A stretch of DNA of 64,000 bases from Mucilaginibacter ginsenosidivorans (GCF_007971025.1 NZ_CP042436.1:2356001-2420000); one strand, 5' to 3'. Positions 8,020 through 18,480 are shown, counted from the stretch's first letter. Notes: generated from the sequence alone by a model not told the origin. Numbers and translations: made by a program.

Positions 8020-9090
8020 TTAAATATACTCCAGCACCTTTTGCCCCATGGCCGTGGTGCCTAATATTTTTGCTTTATCTGTGTTGCTGTCCGCAATGTC
8101 GCCGGTGCGGTAGCCTGCTTTTAATGTTTTGTCGACGGCATCGGTGATGCGTTTAGCTTCTTCCTTCAAACCGAAAGCGATCTCGTACATCAACGCTACA
8201 GATAGGATGGATGCCAGCGGATTTGCCTTGTCCTGCCCGGCAATATCGTGCGCCGAACCATGGATAGGTTCAAAAAAGCCCGTTCCGTCGCCAATAGACG
8301 CCGATGCCAGCATACCCATGGAACCTGCGATCTGCGAGGCTTCGTCGGTCAGGATATCGCCAAACAGGTTGGCCGTTACCACCACGTCGAACTTCTTCGG
8401 GTTCTTCACCAGTTGCATAGCCGCGTTGTCGATGAACATATGTTCTGTCTCCACCTCAGGATATTGTTTGGCTACGTCCTGTATTACTTCGCGCCAAAGG
8501 CGGGAAGTTTCCAACACATTAGCCTTGTCTACCGAACACAATTTTTTGCCGCGCACCATAGCAGCCTCGTAAGCTTTTTTGGCTATGCGCTCTACCTCGT
8601 ATTTGTGATAGATCATCAGGTCGGATGAGAAGCCGTCGCCCCGGGTTTTTTCTCCGAAGTACACGTCACCCGTCAATTCGCGGAAGAACAGGATATCAGT
8701 TCCCTTCAATATCTCAGGTTTCAGGCTCGATGCATTCAGCAACTCATCAAACAGCATAATAGGGCGCAGGTTGGCGTACAGGCCCAGTTCCTTGCGGATC
8801 TTCAACAGGCCCTGCTCCGGGCGAACTTTTGCCGACGGATCGTTATCATATTTGATATGACCAACCGCTCCGAACAATATCGCATCGCTGGCTTTAGCTT
8901 TTGCCAAAGTATCATCAGGCAGCGAAGTGCCCGTGGCCTCAATAGCCACGTGACCCATCAGGCCCTCATCAAAAGAAAAGGTATGCCCGTAAATGGAACC
9001 TATCTTTTCCAGCACAGCCTTACCCCAGGTGGTTACTTCGGGCCCTATCCCGTCGCCGGGTATTACTAATATGTTTTTTTTAATTGCCAT
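8020..9090 (-). CDS. leuB: 3-isopropylmalate dehydrogenase
   Basis: Oxidatively decarboxylates 3-isopropylmalate to 2-oxoisocaproate using NAD+ and a divalent metal. 356 residues, the usual length. The N-terminal IPGDGIGPEV is at residues 9-18. The metal site lies in a GDILTDEASQIAGSMG segment (about 245-260) and the cofactor loop in IHGSAHDIAGQDKANP (about 277-292). The adenine-binding acidic position (D in HDIAG) points to NAD rather than NADP. It follows leuD in transcription order. Confidence 0.95.
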   Translation of the reverse strand: MAIKKNILVIPGDGIGPEVTTWGKAVLEKIGSIYGHTFSFDEGLMGHVAIEATGTSLPDDTLAKAKASDAILFGAVGHIKYDNDPSAKVRPEQGLLKIRKELGLYANLRPIMLFDELLNASSLKPEILKGTDILFFRELTGDVYFGEKTRGDGFSSDLMIYHKYEVERIAKKAYEAAMVRGKKLCSVDKANVLETSRLWREVIQDVAKQYPEVETEHMFIDNAAMQLVKNPKKFDVVVTANLFGDILTDEASQIAGSMGMLASASIGDGTGFFEPIHGSAHDIAGQDKANPLASILSVALMYEIAFGLKEEAKRITDAVDKTLKAGYRTGDIADSNTDKAKILGTTAMGQKVLEYI

Positions 9091-9100
9091 TTTTATTTTG

Positions 9101-9215
9101 GGTTGAACGTTATACGTTCGACGTTTTACGTTTTTAATAAGGTTCTTACGTACAACGTATAACGTCCCACGTAAAACCTTTACCTTTCGCCTTTATCCTT
9201 TCACCTCTTACTTTC
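9101..9215. repeat. leuD-leuB junction: ACGT-heptamer quasi-palindrome
   Basis: 9101-9178 contains ACGTTAT-ACGTTCG-ACGTTTT-ACG, a spacer, and an opposing arm ACGTATAACGTCCCACGTA. 9177-9215 adds a CCTTTNN heptamer run. The element starts 10 bases upstream of the leuB start codon. Confidence 0.75.
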
Positions 9216-9788
9216 GTACTCCTCTATCAATTCCTTTTTGCTCAGGATATAGTCGATATCATCATAGCCGTTAGTAAGGCATGCTTTTTTGTAAGGGTTG
9301 ATCTCGAAGTTTTCCTGTTCGCCGGTGGCGGAAATTTTGATGAACTGGTCGACCAGGTCAACTTCTACCTCCGCATGCGGATCAGCAAAAACGGCTTCAA
9401 ATATCTTTGCCAAAAAAGCATCGCTTACCTGTACCGGCAGCAAGCCGTTGTTCAGCGCGTTGCCTTTGAAAATATCGGCAAAGAAGCTGCTTACCACCAC
9501 GTCGAAACCGTAATCGACAATGGCCCAGGCAGCATGTTCCCTGCTGCTTCCGCAACCGAAATTCTTGCCGGCTACCAGTACTTTGCCCGAATAGGTAGGG
9601 TGATTCAGGACGAAATCCTTTGGATTATCCTCGCCGTCAAAACGCCAGTCGCGGAACAGGTTGTTGCCGAACCCTTCGCGGGTAGTTGCCTTTAAAAAGC
9701 GTGCCGGGATGATCTGGTCGGTGTCGATATTCTCTATCGGCAGCGGCACCACGGTGCTTTGTACATGTTTGAATATTTTAGTTGCCAT
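9201..9788 (-). CDS. leuD: 3-isopropylmalate dehydratase small subunit
   Basis: With LeuC, isomerises 2- to 3-isopropylmalate. 195 residues, typical of LeuD. Visible landmarks: [14 protein letters not shown] (19-32), the swivelling-domain loop [13 protein letters not shown] (77-89), and [17 protein letters not shown] (99-115). It is separated from leuC only by a small monooxygenase-like gene, and lies in the minus-strand branched-chain cluster. Confidence 0.95.
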   Translation of the reverse strand: MATKIFKHVQSTVVPLPIENIDTDQIIPARFLKATTREGFGNNLFRDWRFDGEDNPKDFVLNHPTYSGKVLVAGKNFGCGSSREHAAWAIVDYGFDVVVSSFFADIFKGNALNNGLLPVQVSDAFLAKIFEAVFADPHAEVEVDLVDQFIKISATGEQENFEINPYKKACLTNGYDDIDYILSKKELIEEYESKR

Positions 9789-9796
9789 CTTTAATT

Positions 9797-9907
9797 TGAT
9801 TACACCGATGTAGTAATGATTACACCGATTCGGTTTTACGTTCTACGTCAGACGTTATACGTTTTTTTCGGCCCTTACCTATGACGTATAACGTCCCACG
9901 TATAACC
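9797..9907. repeat. 13-mer pair and ACGT-heptamer quasi-palindrome upstream of leuD
   Basis: Two exact minus-strand ATCGGTGTAATCA copies (9797-9809, 9817-9829), then an element with arms GGTTTTACGTTCTACGTCAG and its partial complement ending ACGTATAACC (9831-9907). Confidence 0.8.
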
Positions 9908-9916
9908 AATACTTTG

Positions 9917-10207
9917 CTATTTCACCTCCTCATAATGCTCGACTGTTGGGAAAGGATCATAAAAATGATGTAATAAACCCTTCCATTCCTGGTATTCGTC
10001 GGACTTTCTGAAGCCTTCAGTATGATCTGTTAGTTTTTGCCATTCTACCAGCAAAATAAAACGGCTGGAATTTTCCAGGCATCTTTTTAGCTGGTGCGAA
10101 ATGTAGCCCGCCATCTTCGGGATAATATGCTGCGCTTTCGAAAAAGCCGACAGGAAATCATCTTCCGATCCGGGTATTACATTGAGTATGGCGACTTCGA
10201 GTATCAT
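9917..10207 (-). CDS. Antibiotic biosynthesis monooxygenase (ABM) domain protein
   Basis: 96 residues from ATG 10207; the open frame extends 21 codons upstream, but these are translated GAGAT-heptamer DNA and are excluded. The pattern ILEVAILNVIPGSEDDFLSAF, then FILLVEWQ and a C-terminal HFYDPFPTVEHY, fits the dimeric alpha/beta ABM fold (YgiN-like). It lies between leuC and leuD in the operon, which is unusual. Function is unknown beyond possible small-molecule oxidation or heme-type chemistry. Confidence 0.75.
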   Translation of the reverse strand: MILEVAILNVIPGSEDDFLSAFSKAQHIIPKMAGYISHQLKRCLENSSRFILLVEWQKLTDHTEGFRKSDEYQEWKGLLHHFYDPFPTVEHYEEVK

Positions 10208-10212
10208 CTTAT

Positions 10213-10282
10213 AGATATGAGACGTGAGATTTGAGATGTGAGACAGAGGATGCAAATTCTCAGATCTCAAATCTCACATCTG
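10213..10282. repeat. GAGATNT-heptamer quasi-palindrome, leuC side
   Basis: Left arm of GAGATNT-like units, right arm their complement (CTCAAATCTCACATCTG). The same element type occurs between atpD and atpC (22433-22579). Confidence 0.8.
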
Positions 10283-10286
10283 TTTT

Positions 10287-11702
<1,416 letters not shown>

Positions 11703-11717
11703 CTTAATTTATTTAGA

Positions 11718-11779
11718 TGTGGCAGTGGCAGAAGCAGTAGCAGTTATAACACTGCCACATGCTACTGCTTCTGCTACTA
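11718..11779. repeat. leuC leader: GCAGNN hexamer quasi-palindrome
   Basis: Left arm GGCAGTGGCAGAAGCAGTAG and a right arm that is nearly its reverse complement (CTACTGCTTCTGCTACT), ending about 16 bases before the leuC start. The repeating unit is six bases rather than seven. Confidence 0.75.
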
Positions 11780-11782
11780 AAT

Positions 11783-12841
11783 TTATGCTTCCACTACCTG
11801 GTTTTCAGGCCTCAAACTGCGTACAGTTTTGCCGGCCTGCCACATTTCGCTTTCGCGCAGTTCTTTCAGCTCGGCATCCAGTTTCACGCGGTAATCCGGC
11901 TGACTGTTCGAGTCGATGGAACGCTGTGATTCTTTGCCGGTAGCAACACTGTCATACAATTCCTCAAATACTGGTTTGGTAGCATCACGGAATTTCTTCC
12001 ACCAGTCCAGGGCGCCGCGCTGTGCGGTGGTTGAACAGTTGGCGTACATCCAGTCCATGCCGTTTTCGGCAACCAAAGGCATCAGCGATTGGGTCAGTTC
12101 TTCAACGGTTTCGTTGAAAGCTTCTGAAGGCGAGTGGCCCTTGCTGCGCAATACATCATATTGTGCGGCAAATACACCCTGGATACAACCCATCAGCGTA
12201 CCACGTTCGCCGGTCAGGTCGCTGAATACTTCCTTACGGAAATCAGTTTCGAACAAATAACCGCTGCCTACAGCGATACCTAATGCGATAACGCGATCTT
12301 TAGCTTTACCGGTTGCATCCTGGAAGATGGCGTAGCTTGAATTTAAACCGCGGCCCTGCAGGAACATACGGCGCAACGAAGTGCCCGAACCTTTTGGCGC
12401 TACCAGGAACACATCCACATCAGCGGGAGGGATAATGCCCGTTTGCTCTTTGAAGGTAATACCGAAACCGTGTGAGAAATACAAGGCCTTACCTGCGGTG
12501 AGGTGTTTTTTAACGGTCGGCCACAATTCTATCTGTGCGGCATCGCTCAGCAGGTAGCAAATAATAGTGCCACGCTCCAGCGCTTCTTCTATCTCAAAAA
12601 GGGTTTCGCCCGGTACGAAGCCATCGGCTACCGCTTTATCCCAGGTTTTTGAATTTTTACGCTGACCAACGATGACGTTGATACCGTTGTCTTTTTGATT
12701 GAGAGCCTGACCGGGACCCTGAACGCCATAGCCGATAACAGCTACAGTTTCGTTCTTTAATACTTCCTGTGCCTTTGCTAAAGGAAACTCTTCGCGGGTT
12801 ACTACGTTCTCTTCAGTGCCGCCGAAATTTAGTTTTGCCAT
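11783..12841 (-). CDS. ilvC: Ketol-acid reductoisomerase (NADP+)
   Basis: Converts 2-acetolactate and 2-aceto-2-hydroxybutanoate to dihydroxy acids. 352 residues. The Rossmann motif is GYGVQGPGQALNQ (about 37-49), with GQRKNSKTWDKA next, whose basic and Ser residues favour NADPH. The metal site region DLTGERGTLMG lies near residue 210-220. Length and sequence are as in Bacteroidota enzymes. It lies between leuC and an O-methyltransferase gene in the cluster. Confidence 0.93.
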   Translation of the reverse strand: MAKLNFGGTEENVVTREEFPLAKAQEVLKNETVAVIGYGVQGPGQALNQKDNGINVIVGQRKNSKTWDKAVADGFVPGETLFEIEEALERGTIICYLLSDAAQIELWPTVKKHLTAGKALYFSHGFGITFKEQTGIIPPADVDVFLVAPKGSGTSLRRMFLQGRGLNSSYAIFQDATGKAKDRVIALGIAVGSGYLFETDFRKEVFSDLTGERGTLMGCIQGVFAAQYDVLRSKGHSPSEAFNETVEELTQSLMPLVAENGMDWMYANCSTTAQRGALDWWKKFRDATKPVFEELYDSVATGKESQRSIDSNSQPDYRVKLDAELKELRESEMWQAGKTVRSLRPENQVVEA

Positions 12842-12851
12842 TTTACTTTTT

Positions 12852-12973
12852 TGATTACACCGATGCGTTTTATGATTACACCGATTATTTTAATTGGTTA
12901 CTTTTTCTATTTGTTGGACGTTTTATGTCGTACGTTTTACTTTTTTACCTGGTCTCTACGTACAACCCATACC
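12852..12973. repeat. 13-mer pair and ACGT-heptamer element upstream of ilvC
   Basis: Two exact minus-strand ATCGGTGTAATCA copies (12852-12864, 12873-12885) precede a degenerate ACGTTTTATGTCGTACG element (12915-12973) whose distal arm overlaps the end of the next gene upstream. Confidence 0.75.
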
Positions 12974-13618
12974 TTATTTCTTAACTGCTAAAACAATGCC
13001 CGACGCCCAGCCCATTTTGGTTACGGCCAGGTCTTCCCGGCTATCCAAAATTGATAATAAATTTGTTACTTTTTCTGCATGGCCATCGGGCCAGTTAGAT
13101 TGGGGCAGCATATCGTCTATAATATAAAACCCGCCGGGTGCCAGCATATTCAGCGTTTCGTCAAGCATCATGTATTTACCCGGCCAGGTATCCGCAAAAA
13201 TAAAGCTGAACCTCATTTTTGCATTGGCCTTTATCCATTCGTTACCATCGGTGCAGATGAGTTTAAGGCGCTTATCTACGCCCAAATTCTCTTTGGCTAC
13301 ATTTAATAACGTTTCATCGTTATCCAATGATATCAGGGTAGATTCTTCATCCATCCCGTCCAGTATCCAGGCCGTGGCTAATCCGGTGCCTGTGCCCAGT
13401 TCCAAAAACTCGCCGGATGGCTTTGATGCAGCCAGCGTCTTCAACAGCGAACAAGTCGATATTTCCGACATCTGCAAAAAGCCCAAAGCCTCGGTAGCTT
13501 TTTTAATGCTATCGTATGCTTTGGGATGGGTGTGGATTTCTTCTACTAACACTGTTATATCTATTTTTTTGTCAATGGTGAATAGTGAGTGGTGAATAAA
13601 AGATTCACTGCTGACCAT
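12974..13618 (-). CDS. O-methyltransferase-like SAM-dependent protein
   Basis: 214 residues if it starts at ATG 13618. The first ~18 codons are made of heptamer-repeat DNA, so an internal start such as GTG 13552 is possible. Motif I is FLELGTGTGLATAWI (about 71-85), followed by LISLDNDETLL and an FIFADTWPGKYMMLDE block with the acidic residue typical of class I O-methyltransferases. The C-terminus includes MGWASGIVLAVKK. Situated between ilvN and ilvC; substrate unknown. Confidence 0.75.
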   Translation of the reverse strand: MVSSESFIHHSLFTIDKKIDITVLVEEIHTHPKAYDSIKKATEALGFLQMSEISTCSLLKTLAASKPSGEFLELGTGTGLATAWILDGMDEESTLISLDNDETLLNVAKENLGVDKRLKLICTDGNEWIKANAKMRFSFIFADTWPGKYMMLDETLNMLAPGGFYIIDDMLPQSNWPDGHAEKVTNLLSILDSREDLAVTKMGWASGIVLAVKK

Positions 13619-13634
13619 TCACTATTCACAATCA
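13571..13634. repeat. ATTCACC-heptamer quasi-palindrome
   Basis: On the minus strand the units ATTCACC, ACTCACT, ATTCACC are preceded by a partly complementary arm. The array overlaps the first codons of the O-methyltransferase gene. The same unit forms the array at 2745-2790. Confidence 0.7.
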
Positions 13635-14234
13635 CATTGTGAACACCTTATCCCCATCGTTTAAAAATTCATTTTCTATCACATCTTCACCTGGTTCCAA
13701 ACGCTCAAACTCGCGGAGTTTGGAGTTGAAGCCTTCGCTGTCCTTGATGATAGCTACCCTGGCGCTGCGAACAAATTCGATCAGGCCGTAAGGCTGTAAA
13801 ATATTGATCAGGTTGTCTGTTTCCTCGCGGTGGCCCGTAGTTTCAAACACCGTATAGTCCTTGCGGATCACAACGGCGCGCGCACCGTTCTCGCGCAACA
13901 AACGTTCGACGCTCACACGTTCGGCTATTACATCGGTGGATACTTTGTACAGCGCCATTTCCTGCCAGATGACATCTTCGTTGGTATGATAATAAACCTT
14001 CAAAACCTCCACCTGTTTTTCGATCTGGCGGCAAAGTTTGCGCACTACATCTTCGGTTTCAGTGATGACGATATTGAATCGGTGAATGCTGTCAACCTCT
14101 GATGGTGACGTATTCAAACTGTCGATATTGATCTTACGGCGTGTAAATATGATAGCGATGCGGTTAAGCAAACCTATCTGGTTCTCGGTGTATACCGTGA
14201 TGTTAAATTCCTGTTTACCCTCTTGATGTTCCAT
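13632..14234 (-). CDS. ilvN: Acetolactate synthase small (regulatory) subunit
   Basis: Regulatory partner of IlvB, binding valine and enhancing activity. 200 residues. An N-terminal ACT domain starts FNITVYTENQIGLLNRIAIIF (about 10-30) with the ligand-region NIDSLNTSPSE. A second half (about 85-170) carries the ALS_ss_C-like VIRKDYTVFETTGHREE. It lies immediately downstream of ilvB. Confidence 0.93.
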   Translation of the reverse strand: MEHQEGKQEFNITVYTENQIGLLNRIAIIFTRRKINIDSLNTSPSEVDSIHRFNIVITETEDVVRKLCRQIEKQVEVLKVYYHTNEDVIWQEMALYKVSTDVIAERVSVERLLRENGARAVVIRKDYTVFETTGHREETDNLINILQPYGLIEFVRSARVAIIKDSEGFNSKLREFERLEPGEDVIENEFLNDGDKVFTM

Positions 14235-14246
14235 TTTTATCTTTTA

Positions 14247-14284
14247 TAAAGCCCCTCTCCAAAAGAGAGGGGTTTGAGGTGAGG
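14247..14284. repeat. ilvB-ilvN junction hairpin
   Basis: CCCCTCTCC AAAA-loop AGAGGGG hairpin followed by GAGGTGAGG, of the same type as the leuA-ilvA junction. It ends at the ilvB stop. Confidence 0.7.
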
Positions 14285-14285
14285 C

Positions 14286-16025
14286 TTATTTTAATCTGAT
14301 CTCTGCAACGCTGCATCCTTGTGGTACCATCGGGAATACATTATTCTCCTTGGTTACCATTACTTCCAAAAGGTACGCGCCTTTGTGATTCAGCATTTCC
14401 TGTAAAGTGCCGGGCAGGTCCTTCCTGTCCGAAATCGATTTGCCACTGATGCCGTAGGCAGCAGCCAGCGCCACAAAATTCGGGCTCTGCATATCCACGA
14501 AAGAATAGCGCTTCTCGTTAAACAACTCCTGCCATTGGCGAACCATACCCAGGAATTTATTATTGAGGATGACGATCTTGATGTCGACATTATCCTGCAT
14601 CACGGTGCCCAGTTCCTGCAGGGTCATCTGGAAGCCGCCGTCGCCGATGATGGCCACCACGGTTTTATTTGGTGTGCCAAACTTTGCGCCGATAGCTGCC
14701 GGCAAAGCAAAGCCCATGGTACCCAAGCCGCCGCTGGTCACATTGCTGCGAGTGTTATTGAATTTGGCGTAGCGGCAGGCAACCATCTGGTGCTGGCCCA
14801 CATCGGTTACGATAACGGCCTCGCCCCTGGTGATCTCGTTCAGTTGTTGGATCACCTCGCCCATGGTCATTTCGTCTGTGGTCGGGTTCAGTTCTTTTTC
14901 AATAACCAGCTCGGTTTCCTGTTTGGTATGATCGTGGAATTGCTGCAGCCATTCCGGATGCGTTTTTTGCTGTATAGCTGCAGTAAGCAAAGGCAAAGTT
15001 TCCCTGCAATCACCCCAAACCGGAACGGTAGTTTTTACATTCTTATCTATTTCGGCCGGGTCGATATCCAGGTGGACAACCTTAGCTTGTTTAGCATATT
15101 TATCAAGGCGGCCAGTAACGCGGTCGTCAAAACGCATTCCGATAGCGATCAAAACATCGCAGGAATTGGTCAATACGTTGGGGCCATAATTGCCGTGCAT
15201 GCCCAACATACCCACGTTCAGCGGGTGATCGGTAGGGATAGCGCCTGCACCTAAAACTGTCCAGGCTGCGGGGATGCCGCTTTTTTCAACAAATGCCTGG
15301 AATTCTTTTTCGGCACCGCCCAATATTACGCCCTGCCCAAACAGGATGAACGGTTTTTTAGCCGAATTGATCAGCTCGGCCGCCTGCTGAATATATTGCT
15401 GGCGAACGATAGGCTTTGGCCTGTAACTGCGGATATGGTTGCAGGGAGTGTAGCCCCTTAACTGGAATTTTTGTATCTGCGCATTTTTGGTAATGTCGAT
15501 CAATACCGGTCCCGGGCGACCGCTGCGGGCAATGTAGAATGCTTTGGCGATCACTTCAGGCAGTTCGTTGGCGTCGGTTACCTGGTAGTTCCATTTGGTA
15601 ACAGGAGTGGTAATGTTGATCACGTCCGTTTCCTGGAAGGCATCAGTACCCAAAAGATGTGCGAAAACCTGGCCCGTAATGCAAACCAAAGGCGTGCTGT
15701 CTATCTGTGCATCGGCTAAGCCTGTCACTAAATTGGTTGCCCCGGGGCCGCTGGTAGCAAATACGACGCCCACCTTACCTGATGTGCGCGCATAGCCTTG
15801 TCCTGCATGGATGCCGCCTTGTTCATGGCGCACCAGGATATGCTGTAATTTATCACTGTAATCATACAAGGCATCATAAATGGGCATAATAGCGCCACCA
15901 GGGTACCCGAATATCGTATCAACACCTTCGGTTATCAACGCCTCAAGCAAGGCTACCGAACCTGAAACCTCAACAGCCTGCTTTTCCGCGGCCTGGGTTA
16001 GTGTTTCTTGTTGTGCAACTTCCAT
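14286..16025 (-). CDS. ilvB: Acetolactate synthase large (catalytic) subunit
   Basis: ThDP-, FAD- and Mg-dependent synthesis of acetolactate and acetohydroxybutyrate. 579 residues. The N-terminal Pyr domain has GYPGGAIMPIYDAL (about 39-52) and the catalytic Glu in RHEQGG (about 65-70). The central FAD domain spans roughly 200-350. The PP domain has the ThDP motif GDGGFQMTLQELGTVMQ ending in ILNN (about 458-487). It lies between ilvD and ilvN. Confidence 0.95.
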   Translation of the reverse strand: MEVAQQETLTQAAEKQAVEVSGSVALLEALITEGVDTIFGYPGGAIMPIYDALYDYSDKLQHILVRHEQGGIHAGQGYARTSGKVGVVFATSGPGATNLVTGLADAQIDSTPLVCITGQVFAHLLGTDAFQETDVINITTPVTKWNYQVTDANELPEVIAKAFYIARSGRPGPVLIDITKNAQIQKFQLRGYTPCNHIRSYRPKPIVRQQYIQQAAELINSAKKPFILFGQGVILGGAEKEFQAFVEKSGIPAAWTVLGAGAIPTDHPLNVGMLGMHGNYGPNVLTNSCDVLIAIGMRFDDRVTGRLDKYAKQAKVVHLDIDPAEIDKNVKTTVPVWGDCRETLPLLTAAIQQKTHPEWLQQFHDHTKQETELVIEKELNPTTDEMTMGEVIQQLNEITRGEAVIVTDVGQHQMVACRYAKFNNTRSNVTSGGLGTMGFALPAAIGAKFGTPNKTVVAIIGDGGFQMTLQELGTVMQDNVDIKIVILNNKFLGMVRQWQELFNEKRYSFVDMQSPNFVALAAAYGISGKSISDRKDLPGTLQEMLNHKGAYLLEVMVTKENNVFPMVPQGCSVAEIRLK

Positions 16026-16033
16026 ATTTTTAT

Positions 16034-16117
16034 GGTTTGACGTTCTACGTTGAACGTTTTACGTTTTTTAATTTTTTAGCAGGGCTACGTATAACGTACA
16101 GCGTCAAACGTATAACC
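16034..16117. repeat. ACGT-heptamer quasi-palindrome upstream of ilvB
   Basis: GACGTTCTACGTTGAACGTT on the left and TACGTATAACGTACAGCGTC on the right, separated by a T-rich spacer. It lies 8 bases upstream of the ilvB start codon. Confidence 0.75.
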
Positions 16118-16123
16118 CCTCTC

Positions 16124-17821
16124 TTAACACTCGTCCGTCACACAACCTTCGGCGGCCGTGGCAACGGTTTTTGCGTATTTATACAATAATCCTTTTTTCG
16201 CCTTCAGCTCGGGCTGTTTCCATTCGCTTTTGCGGTAGGCCAGCTCTTCATCCGATATTTTCAGGTTGATCGTATTGTTGATGGCGTCTATTTCGATCAT
16301 GTCATCGTCTTTAACGATAGCGATATTACCCCCGTCATACGCTTCGGGAGTAATGTGACCGACGACGAAACCATGCGTTCCGCCGGAAAACCGTCCGTCG
16401 GTAATTAGGGCTACAGAAGCTCCAAGGCCGGCGCCAAAAATGGCCGAGGTTGGTTTCAGCATTTCGGGCATACCAGGCGCACCTTTCGGCCCGATGTTGC
16501 GGATAACTACCACATCGCCGGCGCGAACGTGGCCGCTTTCGATACCGTGGATCAGTTCAAACTCACCGTCGAACACGCGGGCAGGGCCCTCAAAACGCTC
16601 GCCTTCTTTGCCCGATATTTTTGCAACCGAACCACCTGTCGCCAGGTTACCGTATAATATCTGCAAGTGACCTGTTGCTTTGATCGGTTTCTCCACCGGC
16701 ATGATCACTTTTTGCTTGTCAAAATCCAGGTCGGGGACATTTTCAAGGTTTTCGGCCAAAGTTTTACCGGTAACGGTCAAACAACTGCCATCGAGCCACC
16801 CTAATTTAAGCAGGTATTTCATTACAGCCGGAACGCCACCCACTTTGTGCAGGTCCTCCATAACATACTTGCCGCTTGGCTTCATATCAGCCAATACCGG
16901 GATACGGTTACTTACCGACTGGAAATCGTCCTGAGTCAGTTTTATACCCATGCTTTTTGCCATGGCTATCAGGTGCAGCACCGCGTTTGTCGATCCGCCC
17001 AGGACCATGATGGTCACAATGGCATTTTCGAAAGCCGCGCGGGTCATGATATCCGAAGGCTTGATATCGCGCTCCAGTAATATTTTGATGGCTCTACCGG
17101 CGTCGCGGCATTCCTGTTGTTTCTCTTCGCTTAAAGCAGGATTGCTTGACGAATAAGGCAAACTCATTCCCAACGCCTCAATTGCAGAAGCCATGGTGTT
17201 GGCTGTATAGATACCACCGCAGGCTCCTGCGCTTGGGCAGGCATTTTTTACCACGCCCATAAAATCCTCAGGGGTGATGTTGCCTGCAATCTTCTGGCCC
17301 AGTGCCTCGAACGCCGAAACAATGTTCAGATCCTCTCCTTTATAGTGACCAGGCTTGATGGTGCCGCCATATATCATAATGGAAGGACGGTTCAGCCTGG
17401 CCATGGCCATTACCGAGCCGGGCATATTTTTATCGCAGCCGGGCAGGGTTATCAGCCCGTCGTAATACTGTGCGCCGCAAACAGCTTCTATTGAATCGGC
17501 TATCACATCGCGGCTAACCAGCGAGTAACGCATTCCTTCGGTACCCATGCTCATGCCGTCGCTTACGCCGATGGTGTTAAATATCAGGCCCACTAACCCT
17601 TCGTCCCATACACCTTGTTTAACCAGTTTTGCAAGGTCGTTCAGGTGCATGTTACAGGTGTTGCCGTCGTAACCCATACTGGCCACGCCTACCTGCGCCT
17701 TTTTCATATCCTCGTCCGTTAAGCCAATGCCGTAAAGCATGGCTTGCGCGGCCGGCTGGGTTGGGTCGCTCGTAAGGTGCTTGCTGTATTTGTTCAATTC
17801 GGTAGCGGTGGTAGTGTCCAT
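16124..17821 (-). CDS. ilvD: Dihydroxy-acid dehydratase
   Basis: Dehydrates dihydroxy acids to the 2-oxo acids of Val, Leu and Ile. 565 residues. The three Fe-S cysteines are visible in GNTCNMHL (about 54-61), GCDKNMPG (about 127-134, with the metal-binding Lys) and [13 protein letters not shown] (about 197-209). This arrangement fits [2Fe-2S] or [4Fe-4S] IlvD/Edd enzymes. It is the first structural gene of the cluster and is preceded by the attenuator-like leader at 18232-18480. Confidence 0.95.
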   Translation of the reverse strand: MDTTTATELNKYSKHLTSDPTQPAAQAMLYGIGLTDEDMKKAQVGVASMGYDGNTCNMHLNDLAKLVKQGVWDEGLVGLIFNTIGVSDGMSMGTEGMRYSLVSRDVIADSIEAVCGAQYYDGLITLPGCDKNMPGSVMAMARLNRPSIMIYGGTIKPGHYKGEDLNIVSAFEALGQKIAGNITPEDFMGVVKNACPSAGACGGIYTANTMASAIEALGMSLPYSSSNPALSEEKQQECRDAGRAIKILLERDIKPSDIMTRAAFENAIVTIMVLGGSTNAVLHLIAMAKSMGIKLTQDDFQSVSNRIPVLADMKPSGKYVMEDLHKVGGVPAVMKYLLKLGWLDGSCLTVTGKTLAENLENVPDLDFDKQKVIMPVEKPIKATGHLQILYGNLATGGSVAKISGKEGERFEGPARVFDGEFELIHGIESGHVRAGDVVVIRNIGPKGAPGMPEMLKPTSAIFGAGLGASVALITDGRFSGGTHGFVVGHITPEAYDGGNIAIVKDDDMIEIDAINNTINLKISDEELAYRKSEWKQPELKAKKGLLYKYAKTVATAAEGCVTDEC

Positions 17822-17837
17822 TTATTCGTTTTAGTTA

Positions 17838-17995
17838 GGTGGTTGATTAAGTTGATTGGGTTAAGCGGTTTGGCCGATGTAACTCATCAATTATTCAACA
17901 TGTATTCGCTTTAATTGGCTGCTGATTTTGTTAATTGGCCGGAAAAAAAACTTAATCAACTTAATCCAACTTAATCAACTCAATCAAACTAATCC
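17838..17995. repeat. ilvD 5' nonamer quasi-palindrome
   Basis: GTTGATTAAGTTGATTGGG (about 17841-17860) faces a tandem AACTTAATC array (about 17949-17992) across an 80-base spacer. It lies between the attenuator and the ilvD start codon. Confidence 0.65.
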
Positions 17996-18231
17996 TAAAT
18001 TACCCACATGCGCCGCAAGGCGCAATAGTTCAAAAAAATATTTTCAATTCAATATTTAATTTTGTTCAATTTAAATTAATTGCTATTTATTCTGATTTAT
18101 AATCAAATATCGGAATAAAATTGTTATCATACTATACCAAAGTTAAAAACGGTTTTCGGTATGATTTTTATGCATGCATAGTAATACCCCGATTTTCTGC
18201 CCGAAATGCCATGCACCGGTAAAAATTCTGC

Positions 18232-18267
18232 AAAAAAAACGTCCGGGTGATGAGCTCGCCCGGACGT
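18232..18267 (-). terminator. Attenuator terminator in ilvD leader
   Basis: On the minus strand ACGTCCGGG (18267-18259) pairs perfectly with CCCGGACGT (18247-18239) over an 11-base loop and is followed by seven to eight T. It lies 25 bases after the leader-peptide stop and about 410 bases before ilvD, the geometry of a transcription attenuator. Two further arms (18291-18318 and 18197-18223) are complementary and enclose it. Confidence 0.75.
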
Positions 18268-18291
18268 TTTTAAAACAGATATTTATATCCT

Positions 18292-18414
18292 TTACCGGTG
18301 CGGAGTCCTTTCGGGCAGCACAATAATTCGGTTGTTCAAAATTTCTACGACAGCGCAAAGCGGGTTAATGTTATTAACCGCGTTTTTGTATCCTATTTTA
18401 GAGTGCTGTTGCAT
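18292..18414 (-). CDS. Branched-chain leader peptide (ilvL-like)
   Basis: ATG 18414 to TAA 18294-18292, 40 codons. Eleven codons are Ile, Val or Leu, and they are concentrated: the 13-residue stretch AVVEILNNRIIVL holds nine. The stop codon lies in the 5' arm (18291-18318) of a long inverted repeat that surrounds a terminator hairpin. Stalling of ribosomes at scarce Ile/Val/Leu-tRNA would change folding of this region, the mechanism known for enterobacterial ilv and leu operons. It is followed by ilvD on the same strand. No protein evidence exists; the call rests on codon content and RNA geometry. Confidence 0.7.
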   Translation of the reverse strand: MQQHSKIGYKNAVNNINPLCAVVEILNNRIIVLPERTPHR

Positions 18415-18445
18415 TTGCTTTATCAATAGTTTGTTGCTGATGACT

Positions 18446-18479
18446 GCAAGGTACGGGGTTGGAGGGGAAGTTGCAAGAA
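18446..18479 (-). promoter_or_regulatory. Probable Bacteroidota promoter for the ilv-leu leader
   Basis: On the minus strand TTCTTG (18479-18474) and TACCTTGC (18453-18446) are separated by 20 bases. This approximates the Bacteroidota -33 TTTG / -7 TAnnTTTG pattern with one mismatch in each box. Transcription would start about 30 bases before the leader peptide ATG. Confidence 0.5.
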
Positions 18480-18480
18480 T

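Noticed and set aside
18143..18358. 71-codon open frame on the minus strand
   Set aside because: Different frame over the attenuator. The 40-codon frame 18414-18292 fits leader-peptide logic better, and this one runs through the terminator hairpin.
17822..18480. T-box or amino-acid riboswitch upstream of ilvD
   Set aside because: No T-box antiterminator consensus is visible, and the leader-peptide codon content gives a simpler explanation.
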